NCBI GenBank assembly: GCA_964516295.1
Contig: CAZEYT010000003.1
Location: 7,562-71,561, forward strand
Source: CAZEYT01 sp964516295
Lineage (GTDB): Bacteria > Verrucomicrobiota > Verrucomicrobiia > Chthoniobacterales > Terrimicrobiaceae
DNA: 64,000 nt
Direction: 5' to 3'
In this document: positions 8,156 through 17,184 of the stretch, piece by piece
Position numbering within the stretch: position 1 is the first letter of the stretch
Layout: every line of letters starts with the position of its first letter
The notes under the pieces: generated by a model
What the model saw: the letters and a program-made list of their open reading frames with translations, nothing else
Told to the model about the DNA's origin: nothing
Database searches by the model: none
Program-made: the position numbers and the translations under genes

Positions 8156-9343
8156 ATGTCCTTCCGTATTCCATTGCTCTGCACGGCCGCCGCGCTGATT
8201 TATGCAGGATCCGCTCTTGCTCAAAATCCCAGTCAGCAAGGCCGGGACGTGGCTCAGGGCACGTCGGAACGCGGATCGATCACCGGGGAGGAGCAGGGCG
8301 ACTTCGACCTCGCCCGCCAATACGACGAATCCGGTGCCACCCAGCAGGCTCTCGCCGCCTACCGTCGATTTTTGAGAAATTTCCCAGCGTCCGGTCTGGC
8401 CGCCAAGGCGCAGTTTCGGATCGCCGAGCTCTTGGAAGCCACCGGCGATCTCAGCAAGGCCTTTGACGCCTACCAGACACTGATCACTCGCTATCCGGAC
8501 ACGCCGGAGTTTGAGCAGGCCGTCACCAAGCAGGTTTTGATCGCGAACGCCTACCTCGGAGGCAAAAAGCTGACTCTGTTCGGAATTCCGATTGTTCCGG
8601 CGACCGACCGTGCGGAAACGATGTTTACGTCGATCCTGCGCAATGCCCCCTTCAGCAAAAACGCGCCCATCGCGCAGTTCAATCTCGGCCTCACCTACGA
8701 GAAGCAGAACAAGCTTAAAGAGGCCTCGGCCGCCTACCAGGCCGTGCTCGACAAGTATCCGACCAGTTCGATCGCGGACGACGCTCTTTACCAGATCGGC
8801 TACATTTACATGCGGGTCGGCCAGAGCGGACGGTCGCAGGATCTCTCGTCGCTCGTCCTCGCGAAAAACACTTTCGAAGATTTTCTGCTCCAATACCCCG
8901 AAAGCGAAAAAGCCGCCCAGGCCCGGGACAACCTCGTGAGCATCGGCGGAAAGGAATCCGGCGATCTCATGCGCATCGCCCGGTTCTACGACCGGCAGAA
9001 GAATTTCCGCGCCGCCGCCATTTACTATAATGATATCATCCGCCGCTCGCCCAACAGTGAAGACGCCAAGCTCGCGCGGACCCGGATTGAAGAACTCCGC
9101 AGCGACCAAGGCGACGATGCGCTCCGCACCGGACCTGAACGGGCCGAAACCGGTGAGAAAGCCGCTCTTCGCCGCCGCCTCCAAGCACAGGTGGAAACAT
9201 CGGCGCTTTCCGATTTCAACGGCCCGTCGCGCCGGGACATCGTTCCCGACGAACTCCCGATTGTCAGCAAGCCACGCCTCCGAACCGATGTGCGGGACGT
9301 TCGCCCCCTGCCAGCCGTCGAGCCGGCGCTGCCCACCGAATAA
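8156..9343 (+). CDS. BamD/YfiO-like tetratricopeptide protein
   Basis: A 395-residue exported protein: signal peptide about 1-23 (cleavage after SALA), then tandem TPR-like repeats such as ARQYDESGATQQALAAYRRF, followed by a charged proline-rich tail. The repeat style matches BamD, the helper lipoprotein of the outer-membrane beta-barrel assembly machine, but no lipobox cysteine is present and the protein is longer than BamD (about 245 residues), so it may be another TPR scaffold. ATG 8156 puts the signal peptide at the N-terminus. lptE follows one base after the stop, which supports an outer-membrane assembly role. Confidence 0.75.
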   Translation: MSFRIPLLCTAAALIYAGSALAQNPSQQGRDVAQGTSERGSITGEEQGDFDLARQYDESGATQQALAAYRRFLRNFPASGLAAKAQFRIAELLEATGDLSKAFDAYQTLITRYPDTPEFEQAVTKQVLIANAYLGGKKLTLFGIPIVPATDRAETMFTSILRNAPFSKNAPIAQFNLGLTYEKQNKLKEASAAYQAVLDKYPTSSIADDALYQIGYIYMRVGQSGRSQDLSSLVLAKNTFEDFLLQYPESEKAAQARDNLVSIGGKESGDLMRIARFYDRQKNFRAAAIYYNDIIRRSPNSEDAKLARTRIEELRSDQGDDALRTGPERAETGEKAALRRRLQAQVETSALSDFNGPSRRDIVPDELPIVSKPRLRTDVRDVRPLPAVEPALPTE

Positions 9344-9344
9344 C

Positions 9345-9848
9345 ATGAGAACCGCTGTCGCCTGCCTCGCCGCCGCCCTTTTGCTTTCCGGCTGCGGATA
9401 CAAACTCGGAGAAATCCGCCCAACGCCCATGCGTTCGGTGCGCACGCTGGCCGTCCCCACATTCAAAAACAAAACTTACGAAGTGCGCGTCGAGGTGCTG
9501 CTGGCCGATACCCTCGTCAAGGCCCTGCAGCGCGATGGGACCTACCAGATCGTCTCGGACAATAGCGCCGATGCGATCATTTACTGCACGCTGGCCAAGA
9601 TCGAACGCCGCTCCATCCGATCGGTTCAAAACAACGTGCTCGCCACGGCGGAATTCGAACTCCGCATGGAAGCCGACTACCAGGTTCAAGATCGCGTGAC
9701 CGGGGCCATTCTCCTCGCCGGACGTTCGCAGGGCCGCACGACCTTCTTCAGTGGCAACGACCTCCAAACCATCGAGCGTCAGGCGATTTCGAACGCCGCC
9801 GCGGATCTTGCAGACGAGATCACCGTGGCTATCACCGAAGGCTGGTAA
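9345..9848 (+). CDS. lptE: LPS-assembly lipoprotein LptE
   Basis: A 167-residue lipoprotein with lipobox LLLSGC (Cys near residue 17) directly followed by the family pattern GYKLGEIRP, and VRTLAVPTFKNKTYEV a little later, typical of LptE/RlpB. LptE plugs the LptD barrel and helps place lipopolysaccharide in the outer leaflet. The start ATG lies one base after the stop of the BamD-like gene, so the two are coupled. lptD is not in the window. Confidence 0.85.
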   Translation: MRTAVACLAAALLLSGCGYKLGEIRPTPMRSVRTLAVPTFKNKTYEVRVEVLLADTLVKALQRDGTYQIVSDNSADAIIYCTLAKIERRSIRSVQNNVLATAEFELRMEADYQVQDRVTGAILLAGRSQGRTTFFSGNDLQTIERQAISNAAADLADEITVAITEGW

Positions 9849-9866
9849 GCATCCTTCTTCCGTCAC

Positions 9867-10562
9867 GTGCTGAGCGTCGTCCCCACGCCGATCGGCAACC
9901 GCCAGGACATCACGCTCCGGGCGGTGGAAACCCTGAGAGCCGCCGACCTTATCGCCGCAGAGGATACCCGACACAGCGGTCTGCTCCTCCACCACTTCGG
10001 GATCAAAAAGCCATTCGTCAGTCTTCACGAACACAACGAGTCGGCGAGGACCGGCGATCTGATCGAGCGCATGGCCGGCGGTCTCCATGTTGTGCTTATC
10101 ACGGATGCCGGCATGCCCGGAATCTCCGATCCCGGACACCGCCTTGTCCGTGCCTGCATTTCCGCGGGTTTGCCGATGACCGTGCTCCCCGGGCCCTCCG
10201 CCGTACCGACCGCGTTGGTGGGGTCGGGATTTCCGACCGATCGATTTTACTATGGCGGATTTCTTCCCGTGAAAAGCGGACGGCGGGCCGCCGAGATCGC
10301 CCGGGCGGCCGCCCGGAGCGAGACGAGCGTTTATTTTGAGTCGCCGCACCGGATTCTCCGCACGCTGGAGGCTCTCGCTGCGGCTTGTCCGGAGCGGCCC
10401 GTTTGCGTGGCGCGGGAGCTCACGAAAACCTTCGAGAACTACCAACGCGGAACGCCGGCGGAGGTTCTCACGCACTTTGAGAAGCATCCCCCGAAAGGCG
10501 AAATCACTCTCGTCATCTCCGCCTCGGATGAACCGGCGGTGCCTGTGACGGATGACGAATAA
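9867..10562 (+). CDS. rsmI: 16S rRNA (cytidine1402-2'-O)-methyltransferase RsmI
   Basis: SAM-dependent methyltransferase of the tetrapyrrole-methylase fold that 2'-O-methylates C1402 of 16S rRNA. Motifs seen in the 231 residues: VVPTPIGNRQDITLRA at the N-terminus, AEDTRHSGLLL, the glycine-rich SAM region ITDAGMPGISDPG, PGPSA and ARELTKTFE. The start is GTG at 9867. The usual RsmI is about 280 residues; the C-terminal extension is shorter here. It overlaps the DUF2752 gene by 11 bp. Confidence 0.93.
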   Translation: MLSVVPTPIGNRQDITLRAVETLRAADLIAAEDTRHSGLLLHHFGIKKPFVSLHEHNESARTGDLIERMAGGLHVVLITDAGMPGISDPGHRLVRACISAGLPMTVLPGPSAVPTALVGSGFPTDRFYYGGFLPVKSGRRAAEIARAAARSETSVYFESPHRILRTLEALAAACPERPVCVARELTKTFENYQRGTPAEVLTHFEKHPPKGEITLVISASDEPAVPVTDDE

Positions 10563-11058
10563 TCTCCCGCCGCTCTTTGCCCGCGAGCGCTGGCTCCGGC
10601 TCGGAGCAGCCCTCGCGCTTCTCGCCGGGCTCGCCGTTCTCGCCGTCATCGAGCCCCGCGGTCAACCACCCTTTCCCACGCTGCCATGCGGCTTTCGGGG
10701 GACGACCGGTCTGCCGTGTGCCTTCTGCGGGGGAACGCGTGCCGCGCATGCGTTGCTGAATGGCGATCTTTCGCGCACCCTCGATCTGAACGCGCTCGCC
10801 ATCCCCGCAGTGCTGCTGGTGGTGATCGCCACGGCCATTCTCCTTTTTGAAGCGGCCCGCGGACGACGCCTGACCGCCTGGCCCGTGTTCGGTCGCCGCG
10901 TCGCGCGATTTTTGCCCGTCTTCCTCTTACTGATGGTCGGCTGGTGGATTCCACACATTGTCGTGGCGCTCAAAAAGCCCAACACCGAGCTTGTCGATCT
11001 GAAGAACCCCGTAGCGGCCGAGCTGCGCCGGTGGGTGGAGCACCCAGAACACCGCTGA
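10552..11058 (+). CDS. DUF2752 membrane protein
   Basis: A 168-residue protein with three hydrophobic segments (about 15-35, 80-103, 121-140) and the DUF2752 signature TGLPCAFCGGTRA, a CxxC motif sitting near the membrane surface. Function of the family is unknown; the CxxC could bind a metal or take part in redox chemistry. It starts inside the end of rsmI and ends 6 bp from the convergent hydrolase gene. Confidence 0.85.
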   Translation: MTNNLPPLFARERWLRLGAALALLAGLAVLAVIEPRGQPPFPTLPCGFRGTTGLPCAFCGGTRAAHALLNGDLSRTLDLNALAIPAVLLVVIATAILLFEAARGRRLTAWPVFGRRVARFLPVFLLLMVGWWIPHIVVALKKPNTELVDLKNPVAAELRRWVEHPEHR

Positions 11059-11063
11059 GGTTC

Positions 11064-12641
11064 CTAATGGCCCGCCTCGTTGAGGATGCGACGCATTTCC
11101 TCGACTCCCTGGGCATTCTCATTGGCCCCGTGGCCCGAGGGCACGATTTTCTCCGAGACCGCCGTGTCGAGGTGCGAACTCCAATACGGCACGACACCAT
11201 CCGTGCTCTGGGGGGTATTTCCCCGCCCGCGATCCCCGATGATTGAGTGATGCGGAACCTTGCGGGAGAGTGGGAGATTGAGAATCGACAGAAGCAGGGG
11301 CGACTGCGCACGAAGGAATCGAATGCTGTTCGCCGGAGCCACAAAGAGACTGCGCACATCGTCGCGCAACAGGGCCAGAATTTCCTGGCGTTCCCGCTGC
11401 CCCATGGAACTGAACGGAATCTGAATCAAGTGGGCGGCAAAACCGGCAATCGGCCGCAGAGCCAGCGGACTCCCACGGTGCGGCGTCGCCACAAAAATCA
11501 CCCGCGAAACATCGTCCCGAGCGCCAAAGGCGATCAAACGTCGGAGGAGTTCCATGTTCTCCGGACTTAGCGACACTTTGTCAAAGTCCTGATCGGAAAA
11601 TTGACTCCACAGGTATCGTCCGCCCTCGCGGATCATCAGGCTCGAAATCAGCCCTCCCATACTGTGGCCGATCAGGATTTTCTGGTTCAAATTCGGGTTG
11701 GTATCCGACGGATCCAAGGTCTTTTGAAAGCGATCCAGCTCGCTGCGGAGCATGGCTGCGGATGTCCAGACCGGAAGACCCGTGGGATAACTGAAATACC
11801 AAAACTGATATCTCTCGCGCACTTTCGGATCGGACAGAAGATGGTTGGTCGCCTGCGTCCAAGCTTCGGGGCGGGACATCAGCCCGTGGACAAAGACGAC
11901 CGGAATCTTTTTCGGGTCGTAGGGCTGGAGTTGAACAAGTCCGGCGGAGGAGATGTTTCGCTGGATGAAAAGCATTCCCTCAATATCGATCGAGCGGTTG
12001 GCACCGTGGGTGAGAAGGACGGCCAGCGGTGCTGAGAAATCCGCCGCCAACGGCACGCGCCGTCCGCCAAGCTTCACCTTCTCGACATTCATCGCATCGT
12101 AGATGGTCAGCCGTGGAACGGTCTTTTCAAAAGAGATCACCGCCGTCGCTGACCGTGTCATTCCGGCTTTGGGAATGCCCGGCTGTCCGCGGAGGACCGG
12201 AGACCCCTTGGGCGCCCAGAGGACGAGCGGGACGCCGATTCCCGGCTGGACCGAACGACCAAGCAGGCGGCGGATTTTCACGCGTGATGCTGGGAAGACG
12301 GTTTTGTGGTCGGAGGGATTCAGCACGTTCGCCCCACTGCGGACGATCTGGAGTTTGTCCGACGAGACAAACCCGCCCGGGACAAGATCTTCAACGATCT
12401 GTTCCACGGCGGCGTTGTAGCGGGCGGTCGCCTCGGCCTCCCCGCGCGAGGCAGCCTGCCAGGATGCACGGGCCACCGCGAGCGATTCGTCGAGCGTCAC
12501 GGGCGGGCGCGTGGGACGCGGCTTCTCGACCCTTACGAGAACAGTCGCACAACCGGACAAAACAGCCGGTAAAAGAAGAATGAACGCAAAGCGTCGCAAT
12601 TCAGCGAAGCGCTTCAATGGCTTGGACGATGTCGGATTCAT
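11064..12641 (-). CDS. Alpha/beta-hydrolase (lipase-like) lipoprotein
   Basis: A roughly 525-residue outer- or inner-membrane lipoprotein with an alpha/beta-hydrolase domain in its second half. The lipobox is AVLSGC; the oxyanion region reads VVFVHGLMSRPEAW and the nucleophile elbow GHSMGG; TPHRGSPLA and a late GHGAN histidine complete a lipase/esterase-like set. The substrate is unknown. The ATG start at 12641 overlaps aroB by 41 bp; a TTG at 12599, one base after the aroB stop, would give a compact signal peptide (RRFAFILLLPAVLSGC) and is an equally good start. Confidence 0.8.
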   Translation of the reverse strand: MNPTSSKPLKRFAELRRFAFILLLPAVLSGCATVLVRVEKPRPTRPPVTLDESLAVARASWQAASRGEAEATARYNAAVEQIVEDLVPGGFVSSDKLQIVRSGANVLNPSDHKTVFPASRVKIRRLLGRSVQPGIGVPLVLWAPKGSPVLRGQPGIPKAGMTRSATAVISFEKTVPRLTIYDAMNVEKVKLGGRRVPLAADFSAPLAVLLTHGANRSIDIEGMLFIQRNISSAGLVQLQPYDPKKIPVVFVHGLMSRPEAWTQATNHLLSDPKVRERYQFWYFSYPTGLPVWTSAAMLRSELDRFQKTLDPSDTNPNLNQKILIGHSMGGLISSLMIREGGRYLWSQFSDQDFDKVSLSPENMELLRRLIAFGARDDVSRVIFVATPHRGSPLALRPIAGFAAHLIQIPFSSMGQRERQEILALLRDDVRSLFVAPANSIRFLRAQSPLLLSILNLPLSRKVPHHSIIGDRGRGNTPQSTDGVVPYWSSHLDTAVSEKIVPSGHGANENAQGVEEMRRILNEAGH

Positions 12642-13656
12642 GGACTTGGTCGGAAACAAAGGCCTCTCCGAGCGAACGAAGAAGAACGAAGCGGATGGCC
12701 CCGGCGTGGAATTTTTTGTCTTTTCGAAGCGCCCCGAGGATCGACTCGGTTGGAACGTCTTTCGGTAAAACGACCGGCAACCCTTCCCGGCGGAGAGCAC
12801 CCAGCACGCGCTCCGCCTCGGCCTCGGTGAGTCCGGATTTCTCCACCGAGAGCCTTACGGCGGCCACGAGTCCGAGACTGATCGCCTCCCCGTGCAAAAA
12901 CCTCCCGTATCCACCGGCGTTCTCGATGCCGTGGCCGATGGTATGCCCGAAGTTGAGCAAAGCCCGGAGGCCTTTGGTTTCGAACTCATCCGCCTCGACA
13001 ATCCGGGCCTTGATCTCGATGTTGCGCCGAACCATTTCCTCGCGGGATGTCGGCAACTGCAAGAGGTCGGGATCGCGGATGGCCGCATGCTTGATCACTT
13101 CCGCGAGACCTTCCTGATACTCTCGCTTGGGCAGACTCTCCAGTGTCGCGGGGTCGACCAACACGAGTCGTGGCTGATGAAACGCACCGATCAAATTTTT
13201 CCCACCGGGTGCATTGACGCCGGTTTTTCCCCCGACCGAACTGTCGACCTGCGATACGACGGTGGTCGGAATCTGCACGTAAGGAATTCCGCGGTAGTAG
13301 ATGGCCGCGATAAAGCCCGCGAGGTCGCCGACAACTCCGCCCCCGAGCGCGATCACCGAGGCCGAGCGATCCAAACCGGCTGCAATGAGGCGGTCACAAA
13401 CGTCCCCGGCAACGCGCAGGGATTTTGAGGCTTCTCCGGCATCGACCGTCACCACCTCCGGAACAAATCCGGCCGCCCGCAACGAATCCGCAATCGTGGC
13501 GGCATAGAGGGGGCCGACGTTCGTGTCGGTGACGACCGCACACTTTCCCGGCTTGAGAACCCCAAGGGCCGCCTCTCCCGCTTTGACCAGCAGCCCGTCT
13601 TCAATGAGGACATCGTACGGGGCTTGTGAGAGGTTGACGCGGACACGGCTGGGCAT
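12601..13656 (-). CDS. aroB: 3-dehydroquinate synthase
   Basis: Second enzyme of the shikimate pathway, converting DAHP to 3-dehydroquinate with NAD and a divalent metal. The 351 residues show the NAD-binding ALGGGVVGDLAGF, the active-site VDSSVGGKTGVN and KNLIGAFHQP, and metal-ligand histidines in NFGHTIGHGIE and FLHGEA. ATG 13656 gives the expected family N-terminus; the open frame upstream is not conserved. It precedes and overlaps the lipase-like lipoprotein gene. Confidence 0.95.
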   Translation of the reverse strand: MPSRVRVNLSQAPYDVLIEDGLLVKAGEAALGVLKPGKCAVVTDTNVGPLYAATIADSLRAAGFVPEVVTVDAGEASKSLRVAGDVCDRLIAAGLDRSASVIALGGGVVGDLAGFIAAIYYRGIPYVQIPTTVVSQVDSSVGGKTGVNAPGGKNLIGAFHQPRLVLVDPATLESLPKREYQEGLAEVIKHAAIRDPDLLQLPTSREEMVRRNIEIKARIVEADEFETKGLRALLNFGHTIGHGIENAGGYGRFLHGEAISLGLVAAVRLSVEKSGLTEAEAERVLGALRREGLPVVLPKDVPTESILGALRKDKKFHAGAIRFVLLRSLGEAFVSDQVHESDIVQAIEALR

Positions 13657-13753
13657 CGGGGGAGTATGCGCAGGAGCCCCGGTGACGTCGAATCGTTTGT
13701 TGGTCAAGCGGGAGAACTTGAACGAGCGCAAAAGACGGCTAACCTGCTCGCAT

Positions 13754-14209
13754 ATGCAACTTTCCATGCGCACCGATTACGCGCTCCGGGCGCTGTTCAC
13801 TCTGGTGGAACACCACGGCGGACAACCGATTCCCATTGGCGAACTGGCGCGGCGGAACGATGTGCCAAAACGGTTTTTGGAACACATCATGCTCGACCTC
13901 AAAGAGCGGGGCTGGGTTCAGAGCACGGCCGGCAAGCGCGGCGGATACGTCCTCGCAAAAAGCCCCTCGCGCATCACGATGGGCGAAGTCGTGCGTCACT
14001 TCGACGGTTACCTTGCTCCAATCGCCTGCGTCTCGGTCACCGATTATCGTCGTTGCTCTCAGGAGCCGGTCTGTCGGTTTCGACGGGTCATGTTGGGAGC
14101 GCGAAACATGGTGGCGAATCTCATGGACAATCTCTCTTTGGAAGATGTGATGAGGAATTCCCCGGTTTCTCAAGATGAGATCACGGGGCTTTATGGCGAT
14201 GGAATTTAA
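13754..14209 (+). CDS. Rrf2 family transcriptional regulator
   Basis: A 151-residue DNA-binding protein of the Rrf2 (IscR/NsrR/RirA/CymR) family: winged helix beginning MRTDYALRALFTLVEH, recognition region NDVPKRFLEHIML and wing GKRGGYVLAKSP. Three cysteines (92, 101, 107; spacing C-x8-C-x5-C) sit where Fe-S cluster ligands lie in IscR/NsrR (C-x5-C-x5-C), so a cluster sensor is possible though the spacing differs. It overlaps the small exported-protein gene behind it. Confidence 0.88.
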   Translation: MQLSMRTDYALRALFTLVEHHGGQPIPIGELARRNDVPKRFLEHIMLDLKERGWVQSTAGKRGGYVLAKSPSRITMGEVVRHFDGYLAPIACVSVTDYRRCSQEPVCRFRRVMLGARNMVANLMDNLSLEDVMRNSPVSQDEITGLYGDGI

Positions 14210-14753
14210 ATCCCGACTTCTGCTGGGGTCTGTTCTCACCATTTGGGGGAGCAGTCTTTTGGTTGCACAAGAACCCGGCTCCGATCCTCGCAAGCGGATG
14301 GTTTTTCCCGCCGGGGCGGCCGAGCCGGCACCGAGTGCCACGCCGGTCGCGACGCCGGCTGCGCCGGCGTCGAAACGCGAAACGCCCGAGACGTCGATTG
14401 AGACCTTTTTCCTCGCTCTCAAAGCCGGCCAGGTCGAGGCCGCGTATGATCAGCTGACCCGCGGCACCGTGATCGCGGAGCGAGCCGAAGGATTGCGACA
14501 ATTGAAGAATCGCACCAAAGAGGCGCTCGACAGCTATGGACCAATCTCGGGCTACGAATCAGTCAATGTCCTCACGGCCGGAAAGAGCCTTGTCCGTCAC
14601 ACTTGCATCTCGCTCAACGAAGATCTCCCGCTTCGGTGGCGCTTCTACTTTTATCGCGGACCGAACGGCTGGAAACTGGTCGATCTCCGCGTCGATGATG
14701 GTCTAGTCGAGCTCTTTGAGGAGGTCGTCCGCGATCCGAAGAAACCCGATTGA
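14193..14753 (+). CDS. Exported protein of unknown function, possible NTF2-like fold
   Basis: About 186 residues: a signal peptide (roughly 1-26, ending near LLVAQE), an Ala/Pro/Thr-rich linker, then a compact domain starting ETSIETFFLALKAGQVEAAYD that resembles NTF2/SnoaL-like or DUF4864-type domains. Function not recognised. In-frame starts are ATG 14175, 14193 and 14199; 14193 or 14199 places the signal peptide best. The 5' end overlaps the Rrf2 gene, suggesting co-expression; the stop abuts phoU on the other strand with no gap. Confidence 0.65.
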   Translation: MAMEFKSRLLLGSVLTIWGSSLLVAQEPGSDPRKRMVFPAGAAEPAPSATPVATPAAPASKRETPETSIETFFLALKAGQVEAAYDQLTRGTVIAERAEGLRQLKNRTKEALDSYGPISGYESVNVLTAGKSLVRHTCISLNEDLPLRWRFYFYRGPNGWKLVDLRVDDGLVELFEEVVRDPKKPD

Positions 14754-15440
14754 TCAGGGAAGCGGCATCACGTGGCGGATATCCTCCGCCGCCACAGCAA
14801 AAACGGTATCCTCGGCGATGTTCGTCGACTGATCGCCGATCCGCTCCAAGAACCGCGCCACAAAAATCAGTTCGAGATAGGCCTGGATCATACCGGGATT
14901 CACCGGCATCAACTCGGTGACGCGATTCGCAAAATCGCGGTTCATGGCGTCCAGTTCGCGATCCCGTGGCTTGAGGGTGCGCGCAAGATCGGGATCGTTC
15001 TCCGCATAGGCCTTGATCGCATCCTGCAACATGGCGCTGGCGTGTTTGAAGAGCGGCTCCAAGGCCGAGGTCTCCGAGATCACCGCGTGCGTGTTGAGCT
15101 TCCTGGCGCGGCGCGCGATGCCCACCGCCTGATCCGCCACCCGCTCCAGATTCACGCTCATCTTCATGGCCGCGATGACGGTTCGCAGATCGGAAGCATA
15201 CGGGTGGAAACGAAGCATGATCTCGATGCCGTCGCGATCCACTTGGATTTCCAAAGAATCAATCTCCTCATCGTCGGCGATGGCCGTATTGCACCAATCC
15301 TCATCCCGCTCGAAAAGCCCGCGACGCGCATTTTCCAAGTTGCGCGTGGTCAGGCTGGCCATCATGAGAACATTTTTTCGAAGCGCTTCCAGAGCGGAGT
15401 CGAAATCGGTGAGGATATGGCGGGTGGGTTCGGAAGACAT
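14754..15440 (-). CDS. phoU: Phosphate transport system regulatory protein PhoU
   Basis: A 228-residue all-helical protein with two PhoU repeats, each with the acidic metal-binding pattern (DDEEIDSLEIQVD near 56-68; RDRELDAMNRDF in the second half). PhoU links the Pst transporter to the PhoR/PhoB sensor system and prevents uncontrolled phosphate uptake. Last gene of the pstS-pstC-pstA-pstB-phoU operon, 14 bp after pstB. Confidence 0.94.
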   Translation of the reverse strand: MSSEPTRHILTDFDSALEALRKNVLMMASLTTRNLENARRGLFERDEDWCNTAIADDEEIDSLEIQVDRDGIEIMLRFHPYASDLRTVIAAMKMSVNLERVADQAVGIARRARKLNTHAVISETSALEPLFKHASAMLQDAIKAYAENDPDLARTLKPRDRELDAMNRDFANRVTELMPVNPGMIQAYLELIFVARFLERIGDQSTNIAEDTVFAVAAEDIRHVMPLP

Positions 15441-15454
15441 AGGGAAACAGGGGC

Positions 15455-16264
15455 TCAGCCGAAGCGGCCGGTGATATAGTCCTCGGTCTGCTTTTCGGAG
15501 GGATTGGAAAAAATCTTCTGCGTTTCGGCATACTCGATGAGCTTGCCGAGATAGAAAAACGCGGTGAGATCCGAGCAGCGTGTGGCCTGCTGCATGTTGT
15601 GGGTGACGATCACGATGGTGAATTCGTTTTTGAGGCCGTGGATGAGCTCTTCCACCTTTGCGGTGGCGATGGGGTCCAACGCCGAGCACGGCTCGTCCAT
15701 GAGAAGAACCTTCGGTTGGTTGGCGATGGCCCGCGCGATGCAAAGGCGCTGCATTTGCCCACCCGAAAGACCGAGTGCGCTTTCGTGCAGGCGGTCTTTG
15801 ACTTCCTCCCACAACGCCGCCCCCCGGAGGCTTCGTTCGACGGTCTCGTCGAGGACCGAACGCGACTTCGTCCCGCTGATCCGCAGGCCGTAGACGACAT
15901 TCTCGTAAATGCTCTTGGGAAACGGATTTGATTTTTGAAAGACCATGCCGATGGCCCGGCGCAGGGCAATGACTTCGACACCCGCCGAAAAAATGCTCTG
16001 CCCTTGAAGCAGGATGTCGCCCTCCGTCCGCACACCTTCGATGAGTTCGTTCATGCGGTTGAAGTTGCGGAGCAGGGTGGTCTTGCCGCAGCCGGAGGGG
16101 CCGATGAAGGCGGTGACCTGTTTCTCCGGAATGTCCATCGTGATCCCATGGAGCGCCTGTTTTTTCCCGTAGAAGAAATTGAAATCCCGAACCGAGAGGA
16201 GATCCGGGCGGCCATTTGCAGGCTGGGCACTGCTACGGGATGTCGTCGGGGCGGTATCGTTCAT
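15455..16264 (-). CDS. pstB: Phosphate ABC transporter ATP-binding protein PstB
   Basis: ATPase of the high-affinity phosphate importer, about 269 residues. Walker A GPSGCGKTT, ABC signature LSGGQMQR, Walker B LLMDEPCSALDP and the switch histidine in VTHNMQQA are all intact; FQKSNPFPKSIYENV is the typical PstB Q-loop. Start ATG 16264 (MNDTAP) is chosen; ATG 16276 (MISSMN) is four codons upstream and also possible, and neither has a clear ribosome site. Confidence 0.94.
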   Translation of the reverse strand: MNDTAPTTSRSSAQPANGRPDLLSVRDFNFFYGKKQALHGITMDIPEKQVTAFIGPSGCGKTTLLRNFNRMNELIEGVRTEGDILLQGQSIFSAGVEVIALRRAIGMVFQKSNPFPKSIYENVVYGLRISGTKSRSVLDETVERSLRGAALWEEVKDRLHESALGLSGGQMQRLCIARAIANQPKVLLMDEPCSALDPIATAKVEELIHGLKNEFTIVIVTHNMQQATRCSDLTAFFYLGKLIEYAETQKIFSNPSEKQTEDYITGRFG

Positions 16265-16302
16265 GGACGAGATCATAGGGTGGTGGGTCGGAGCAGATTT
16301 GG

Positions 16303-17184
16303 CTAATACTTTTTGGAGAACGCCCACTGCGCCAGAATGTTTGCCGTTGTGACAAACGCGACAAGCACAAGCGAAGCAGTCCAGGCCATGGCGATCTGGT
16401 GCGGGAAGGGAACGGTCGAAAAATTGAAGATGAGCACCGACAACGAGGCCGTCGGTTCGTTGAGCGATTTTGCCCAGAACTGACTGAACAGCGCGGTGAA
16501 GATCAGAGGAGCCGTCTCCCCGGCGGCCCGCGCCACGGCCAGCATCACCCCGGTCATGATCGCGGGCAGCGCGTCCGGGAGCACGATGCGAACGATCGTT
16601 TGGAATTTGGTGGCTCCCAAGCCGTAGGAGGCCTCACGGAACGAACTCTGCACGCTGAGGAGCGCCTGTTCCGACGTGAGTAAAATCGTGGGCAACATCA
16701 GAACCGCAAGGGCAAAGCCACCCGCATAGGCGGAGAACGAACCGGTCGACATCACCACCACCGCAAAAGCAAAGACACCGCAGATGATCGACGGGATGCC
16801 GGTGAGCAATTTGGCGACCAGACGAACCGCATGCGACAGACGCGCATTCGGCGCGTATTCATTGATGTAGATCGCCCCCAAAATGCCAACCGGGGCCGAG
16901 AGGACCAGCCCAAGAGCAACCATTACCAACGTGCCAATGACAGCATTTCCAAACCCACCGCCCACCATGCCCGCCGCTGGCGGCAATTCGACAAACGTGC
17001 TCCAACTCAGAAGCGGCAGGCCATTTTTGACGACGAGAAAAATGATGGAAAAAAGCGGCACCAAGGCCAAAAGAGAAAGCCCGACGCAGACGACGGTGAG
17101 GATGCGGTTCGTCCACGAACGGAACACGGTCCGACCCGCCCCGCCAGCGATGAAGGTTTCCCCCGCCGCCGTCGATGCACTCAT
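16303..17184 (-). CDS. pstA: Phosphate ABC transporter permease PstA
   Basis: A 293-residue inner-membrane permease with six hydrophobic segments and the EAA-type coupling motif (EASYGLGATKFQTIVRIVLPDAL). Pairs with PstC to form the phosphate channel. Its start overlaps the end of pstC by 4 bp. Confidence 0.93.
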   Translation of the reverse strand: MSASTAAGETFIAGGAGRTVFRSWTNRILTVVCVGLSLLALVPLFSIIFLVVKNGLPLLSWSTFVELPPAAGMVGGGFGNAVIGTLVMVALGLVLSAPVGILGAIYINEYAPNARLSHAVRLVAKLLTGIPSIICGVFAFAVVVMSTGSFSAYAGGFALAVLMLPTILLTSEQALLSVQSSFREASYGLGATKFQTIVRIVLPDALPAIMTGVMLAVARAAGETAPLIFTALFSQFWAKSLNEPTASLSVLIFNFSTVPFPHQIAMAWTASLVLVAFVTTANILAQWAFSKKY

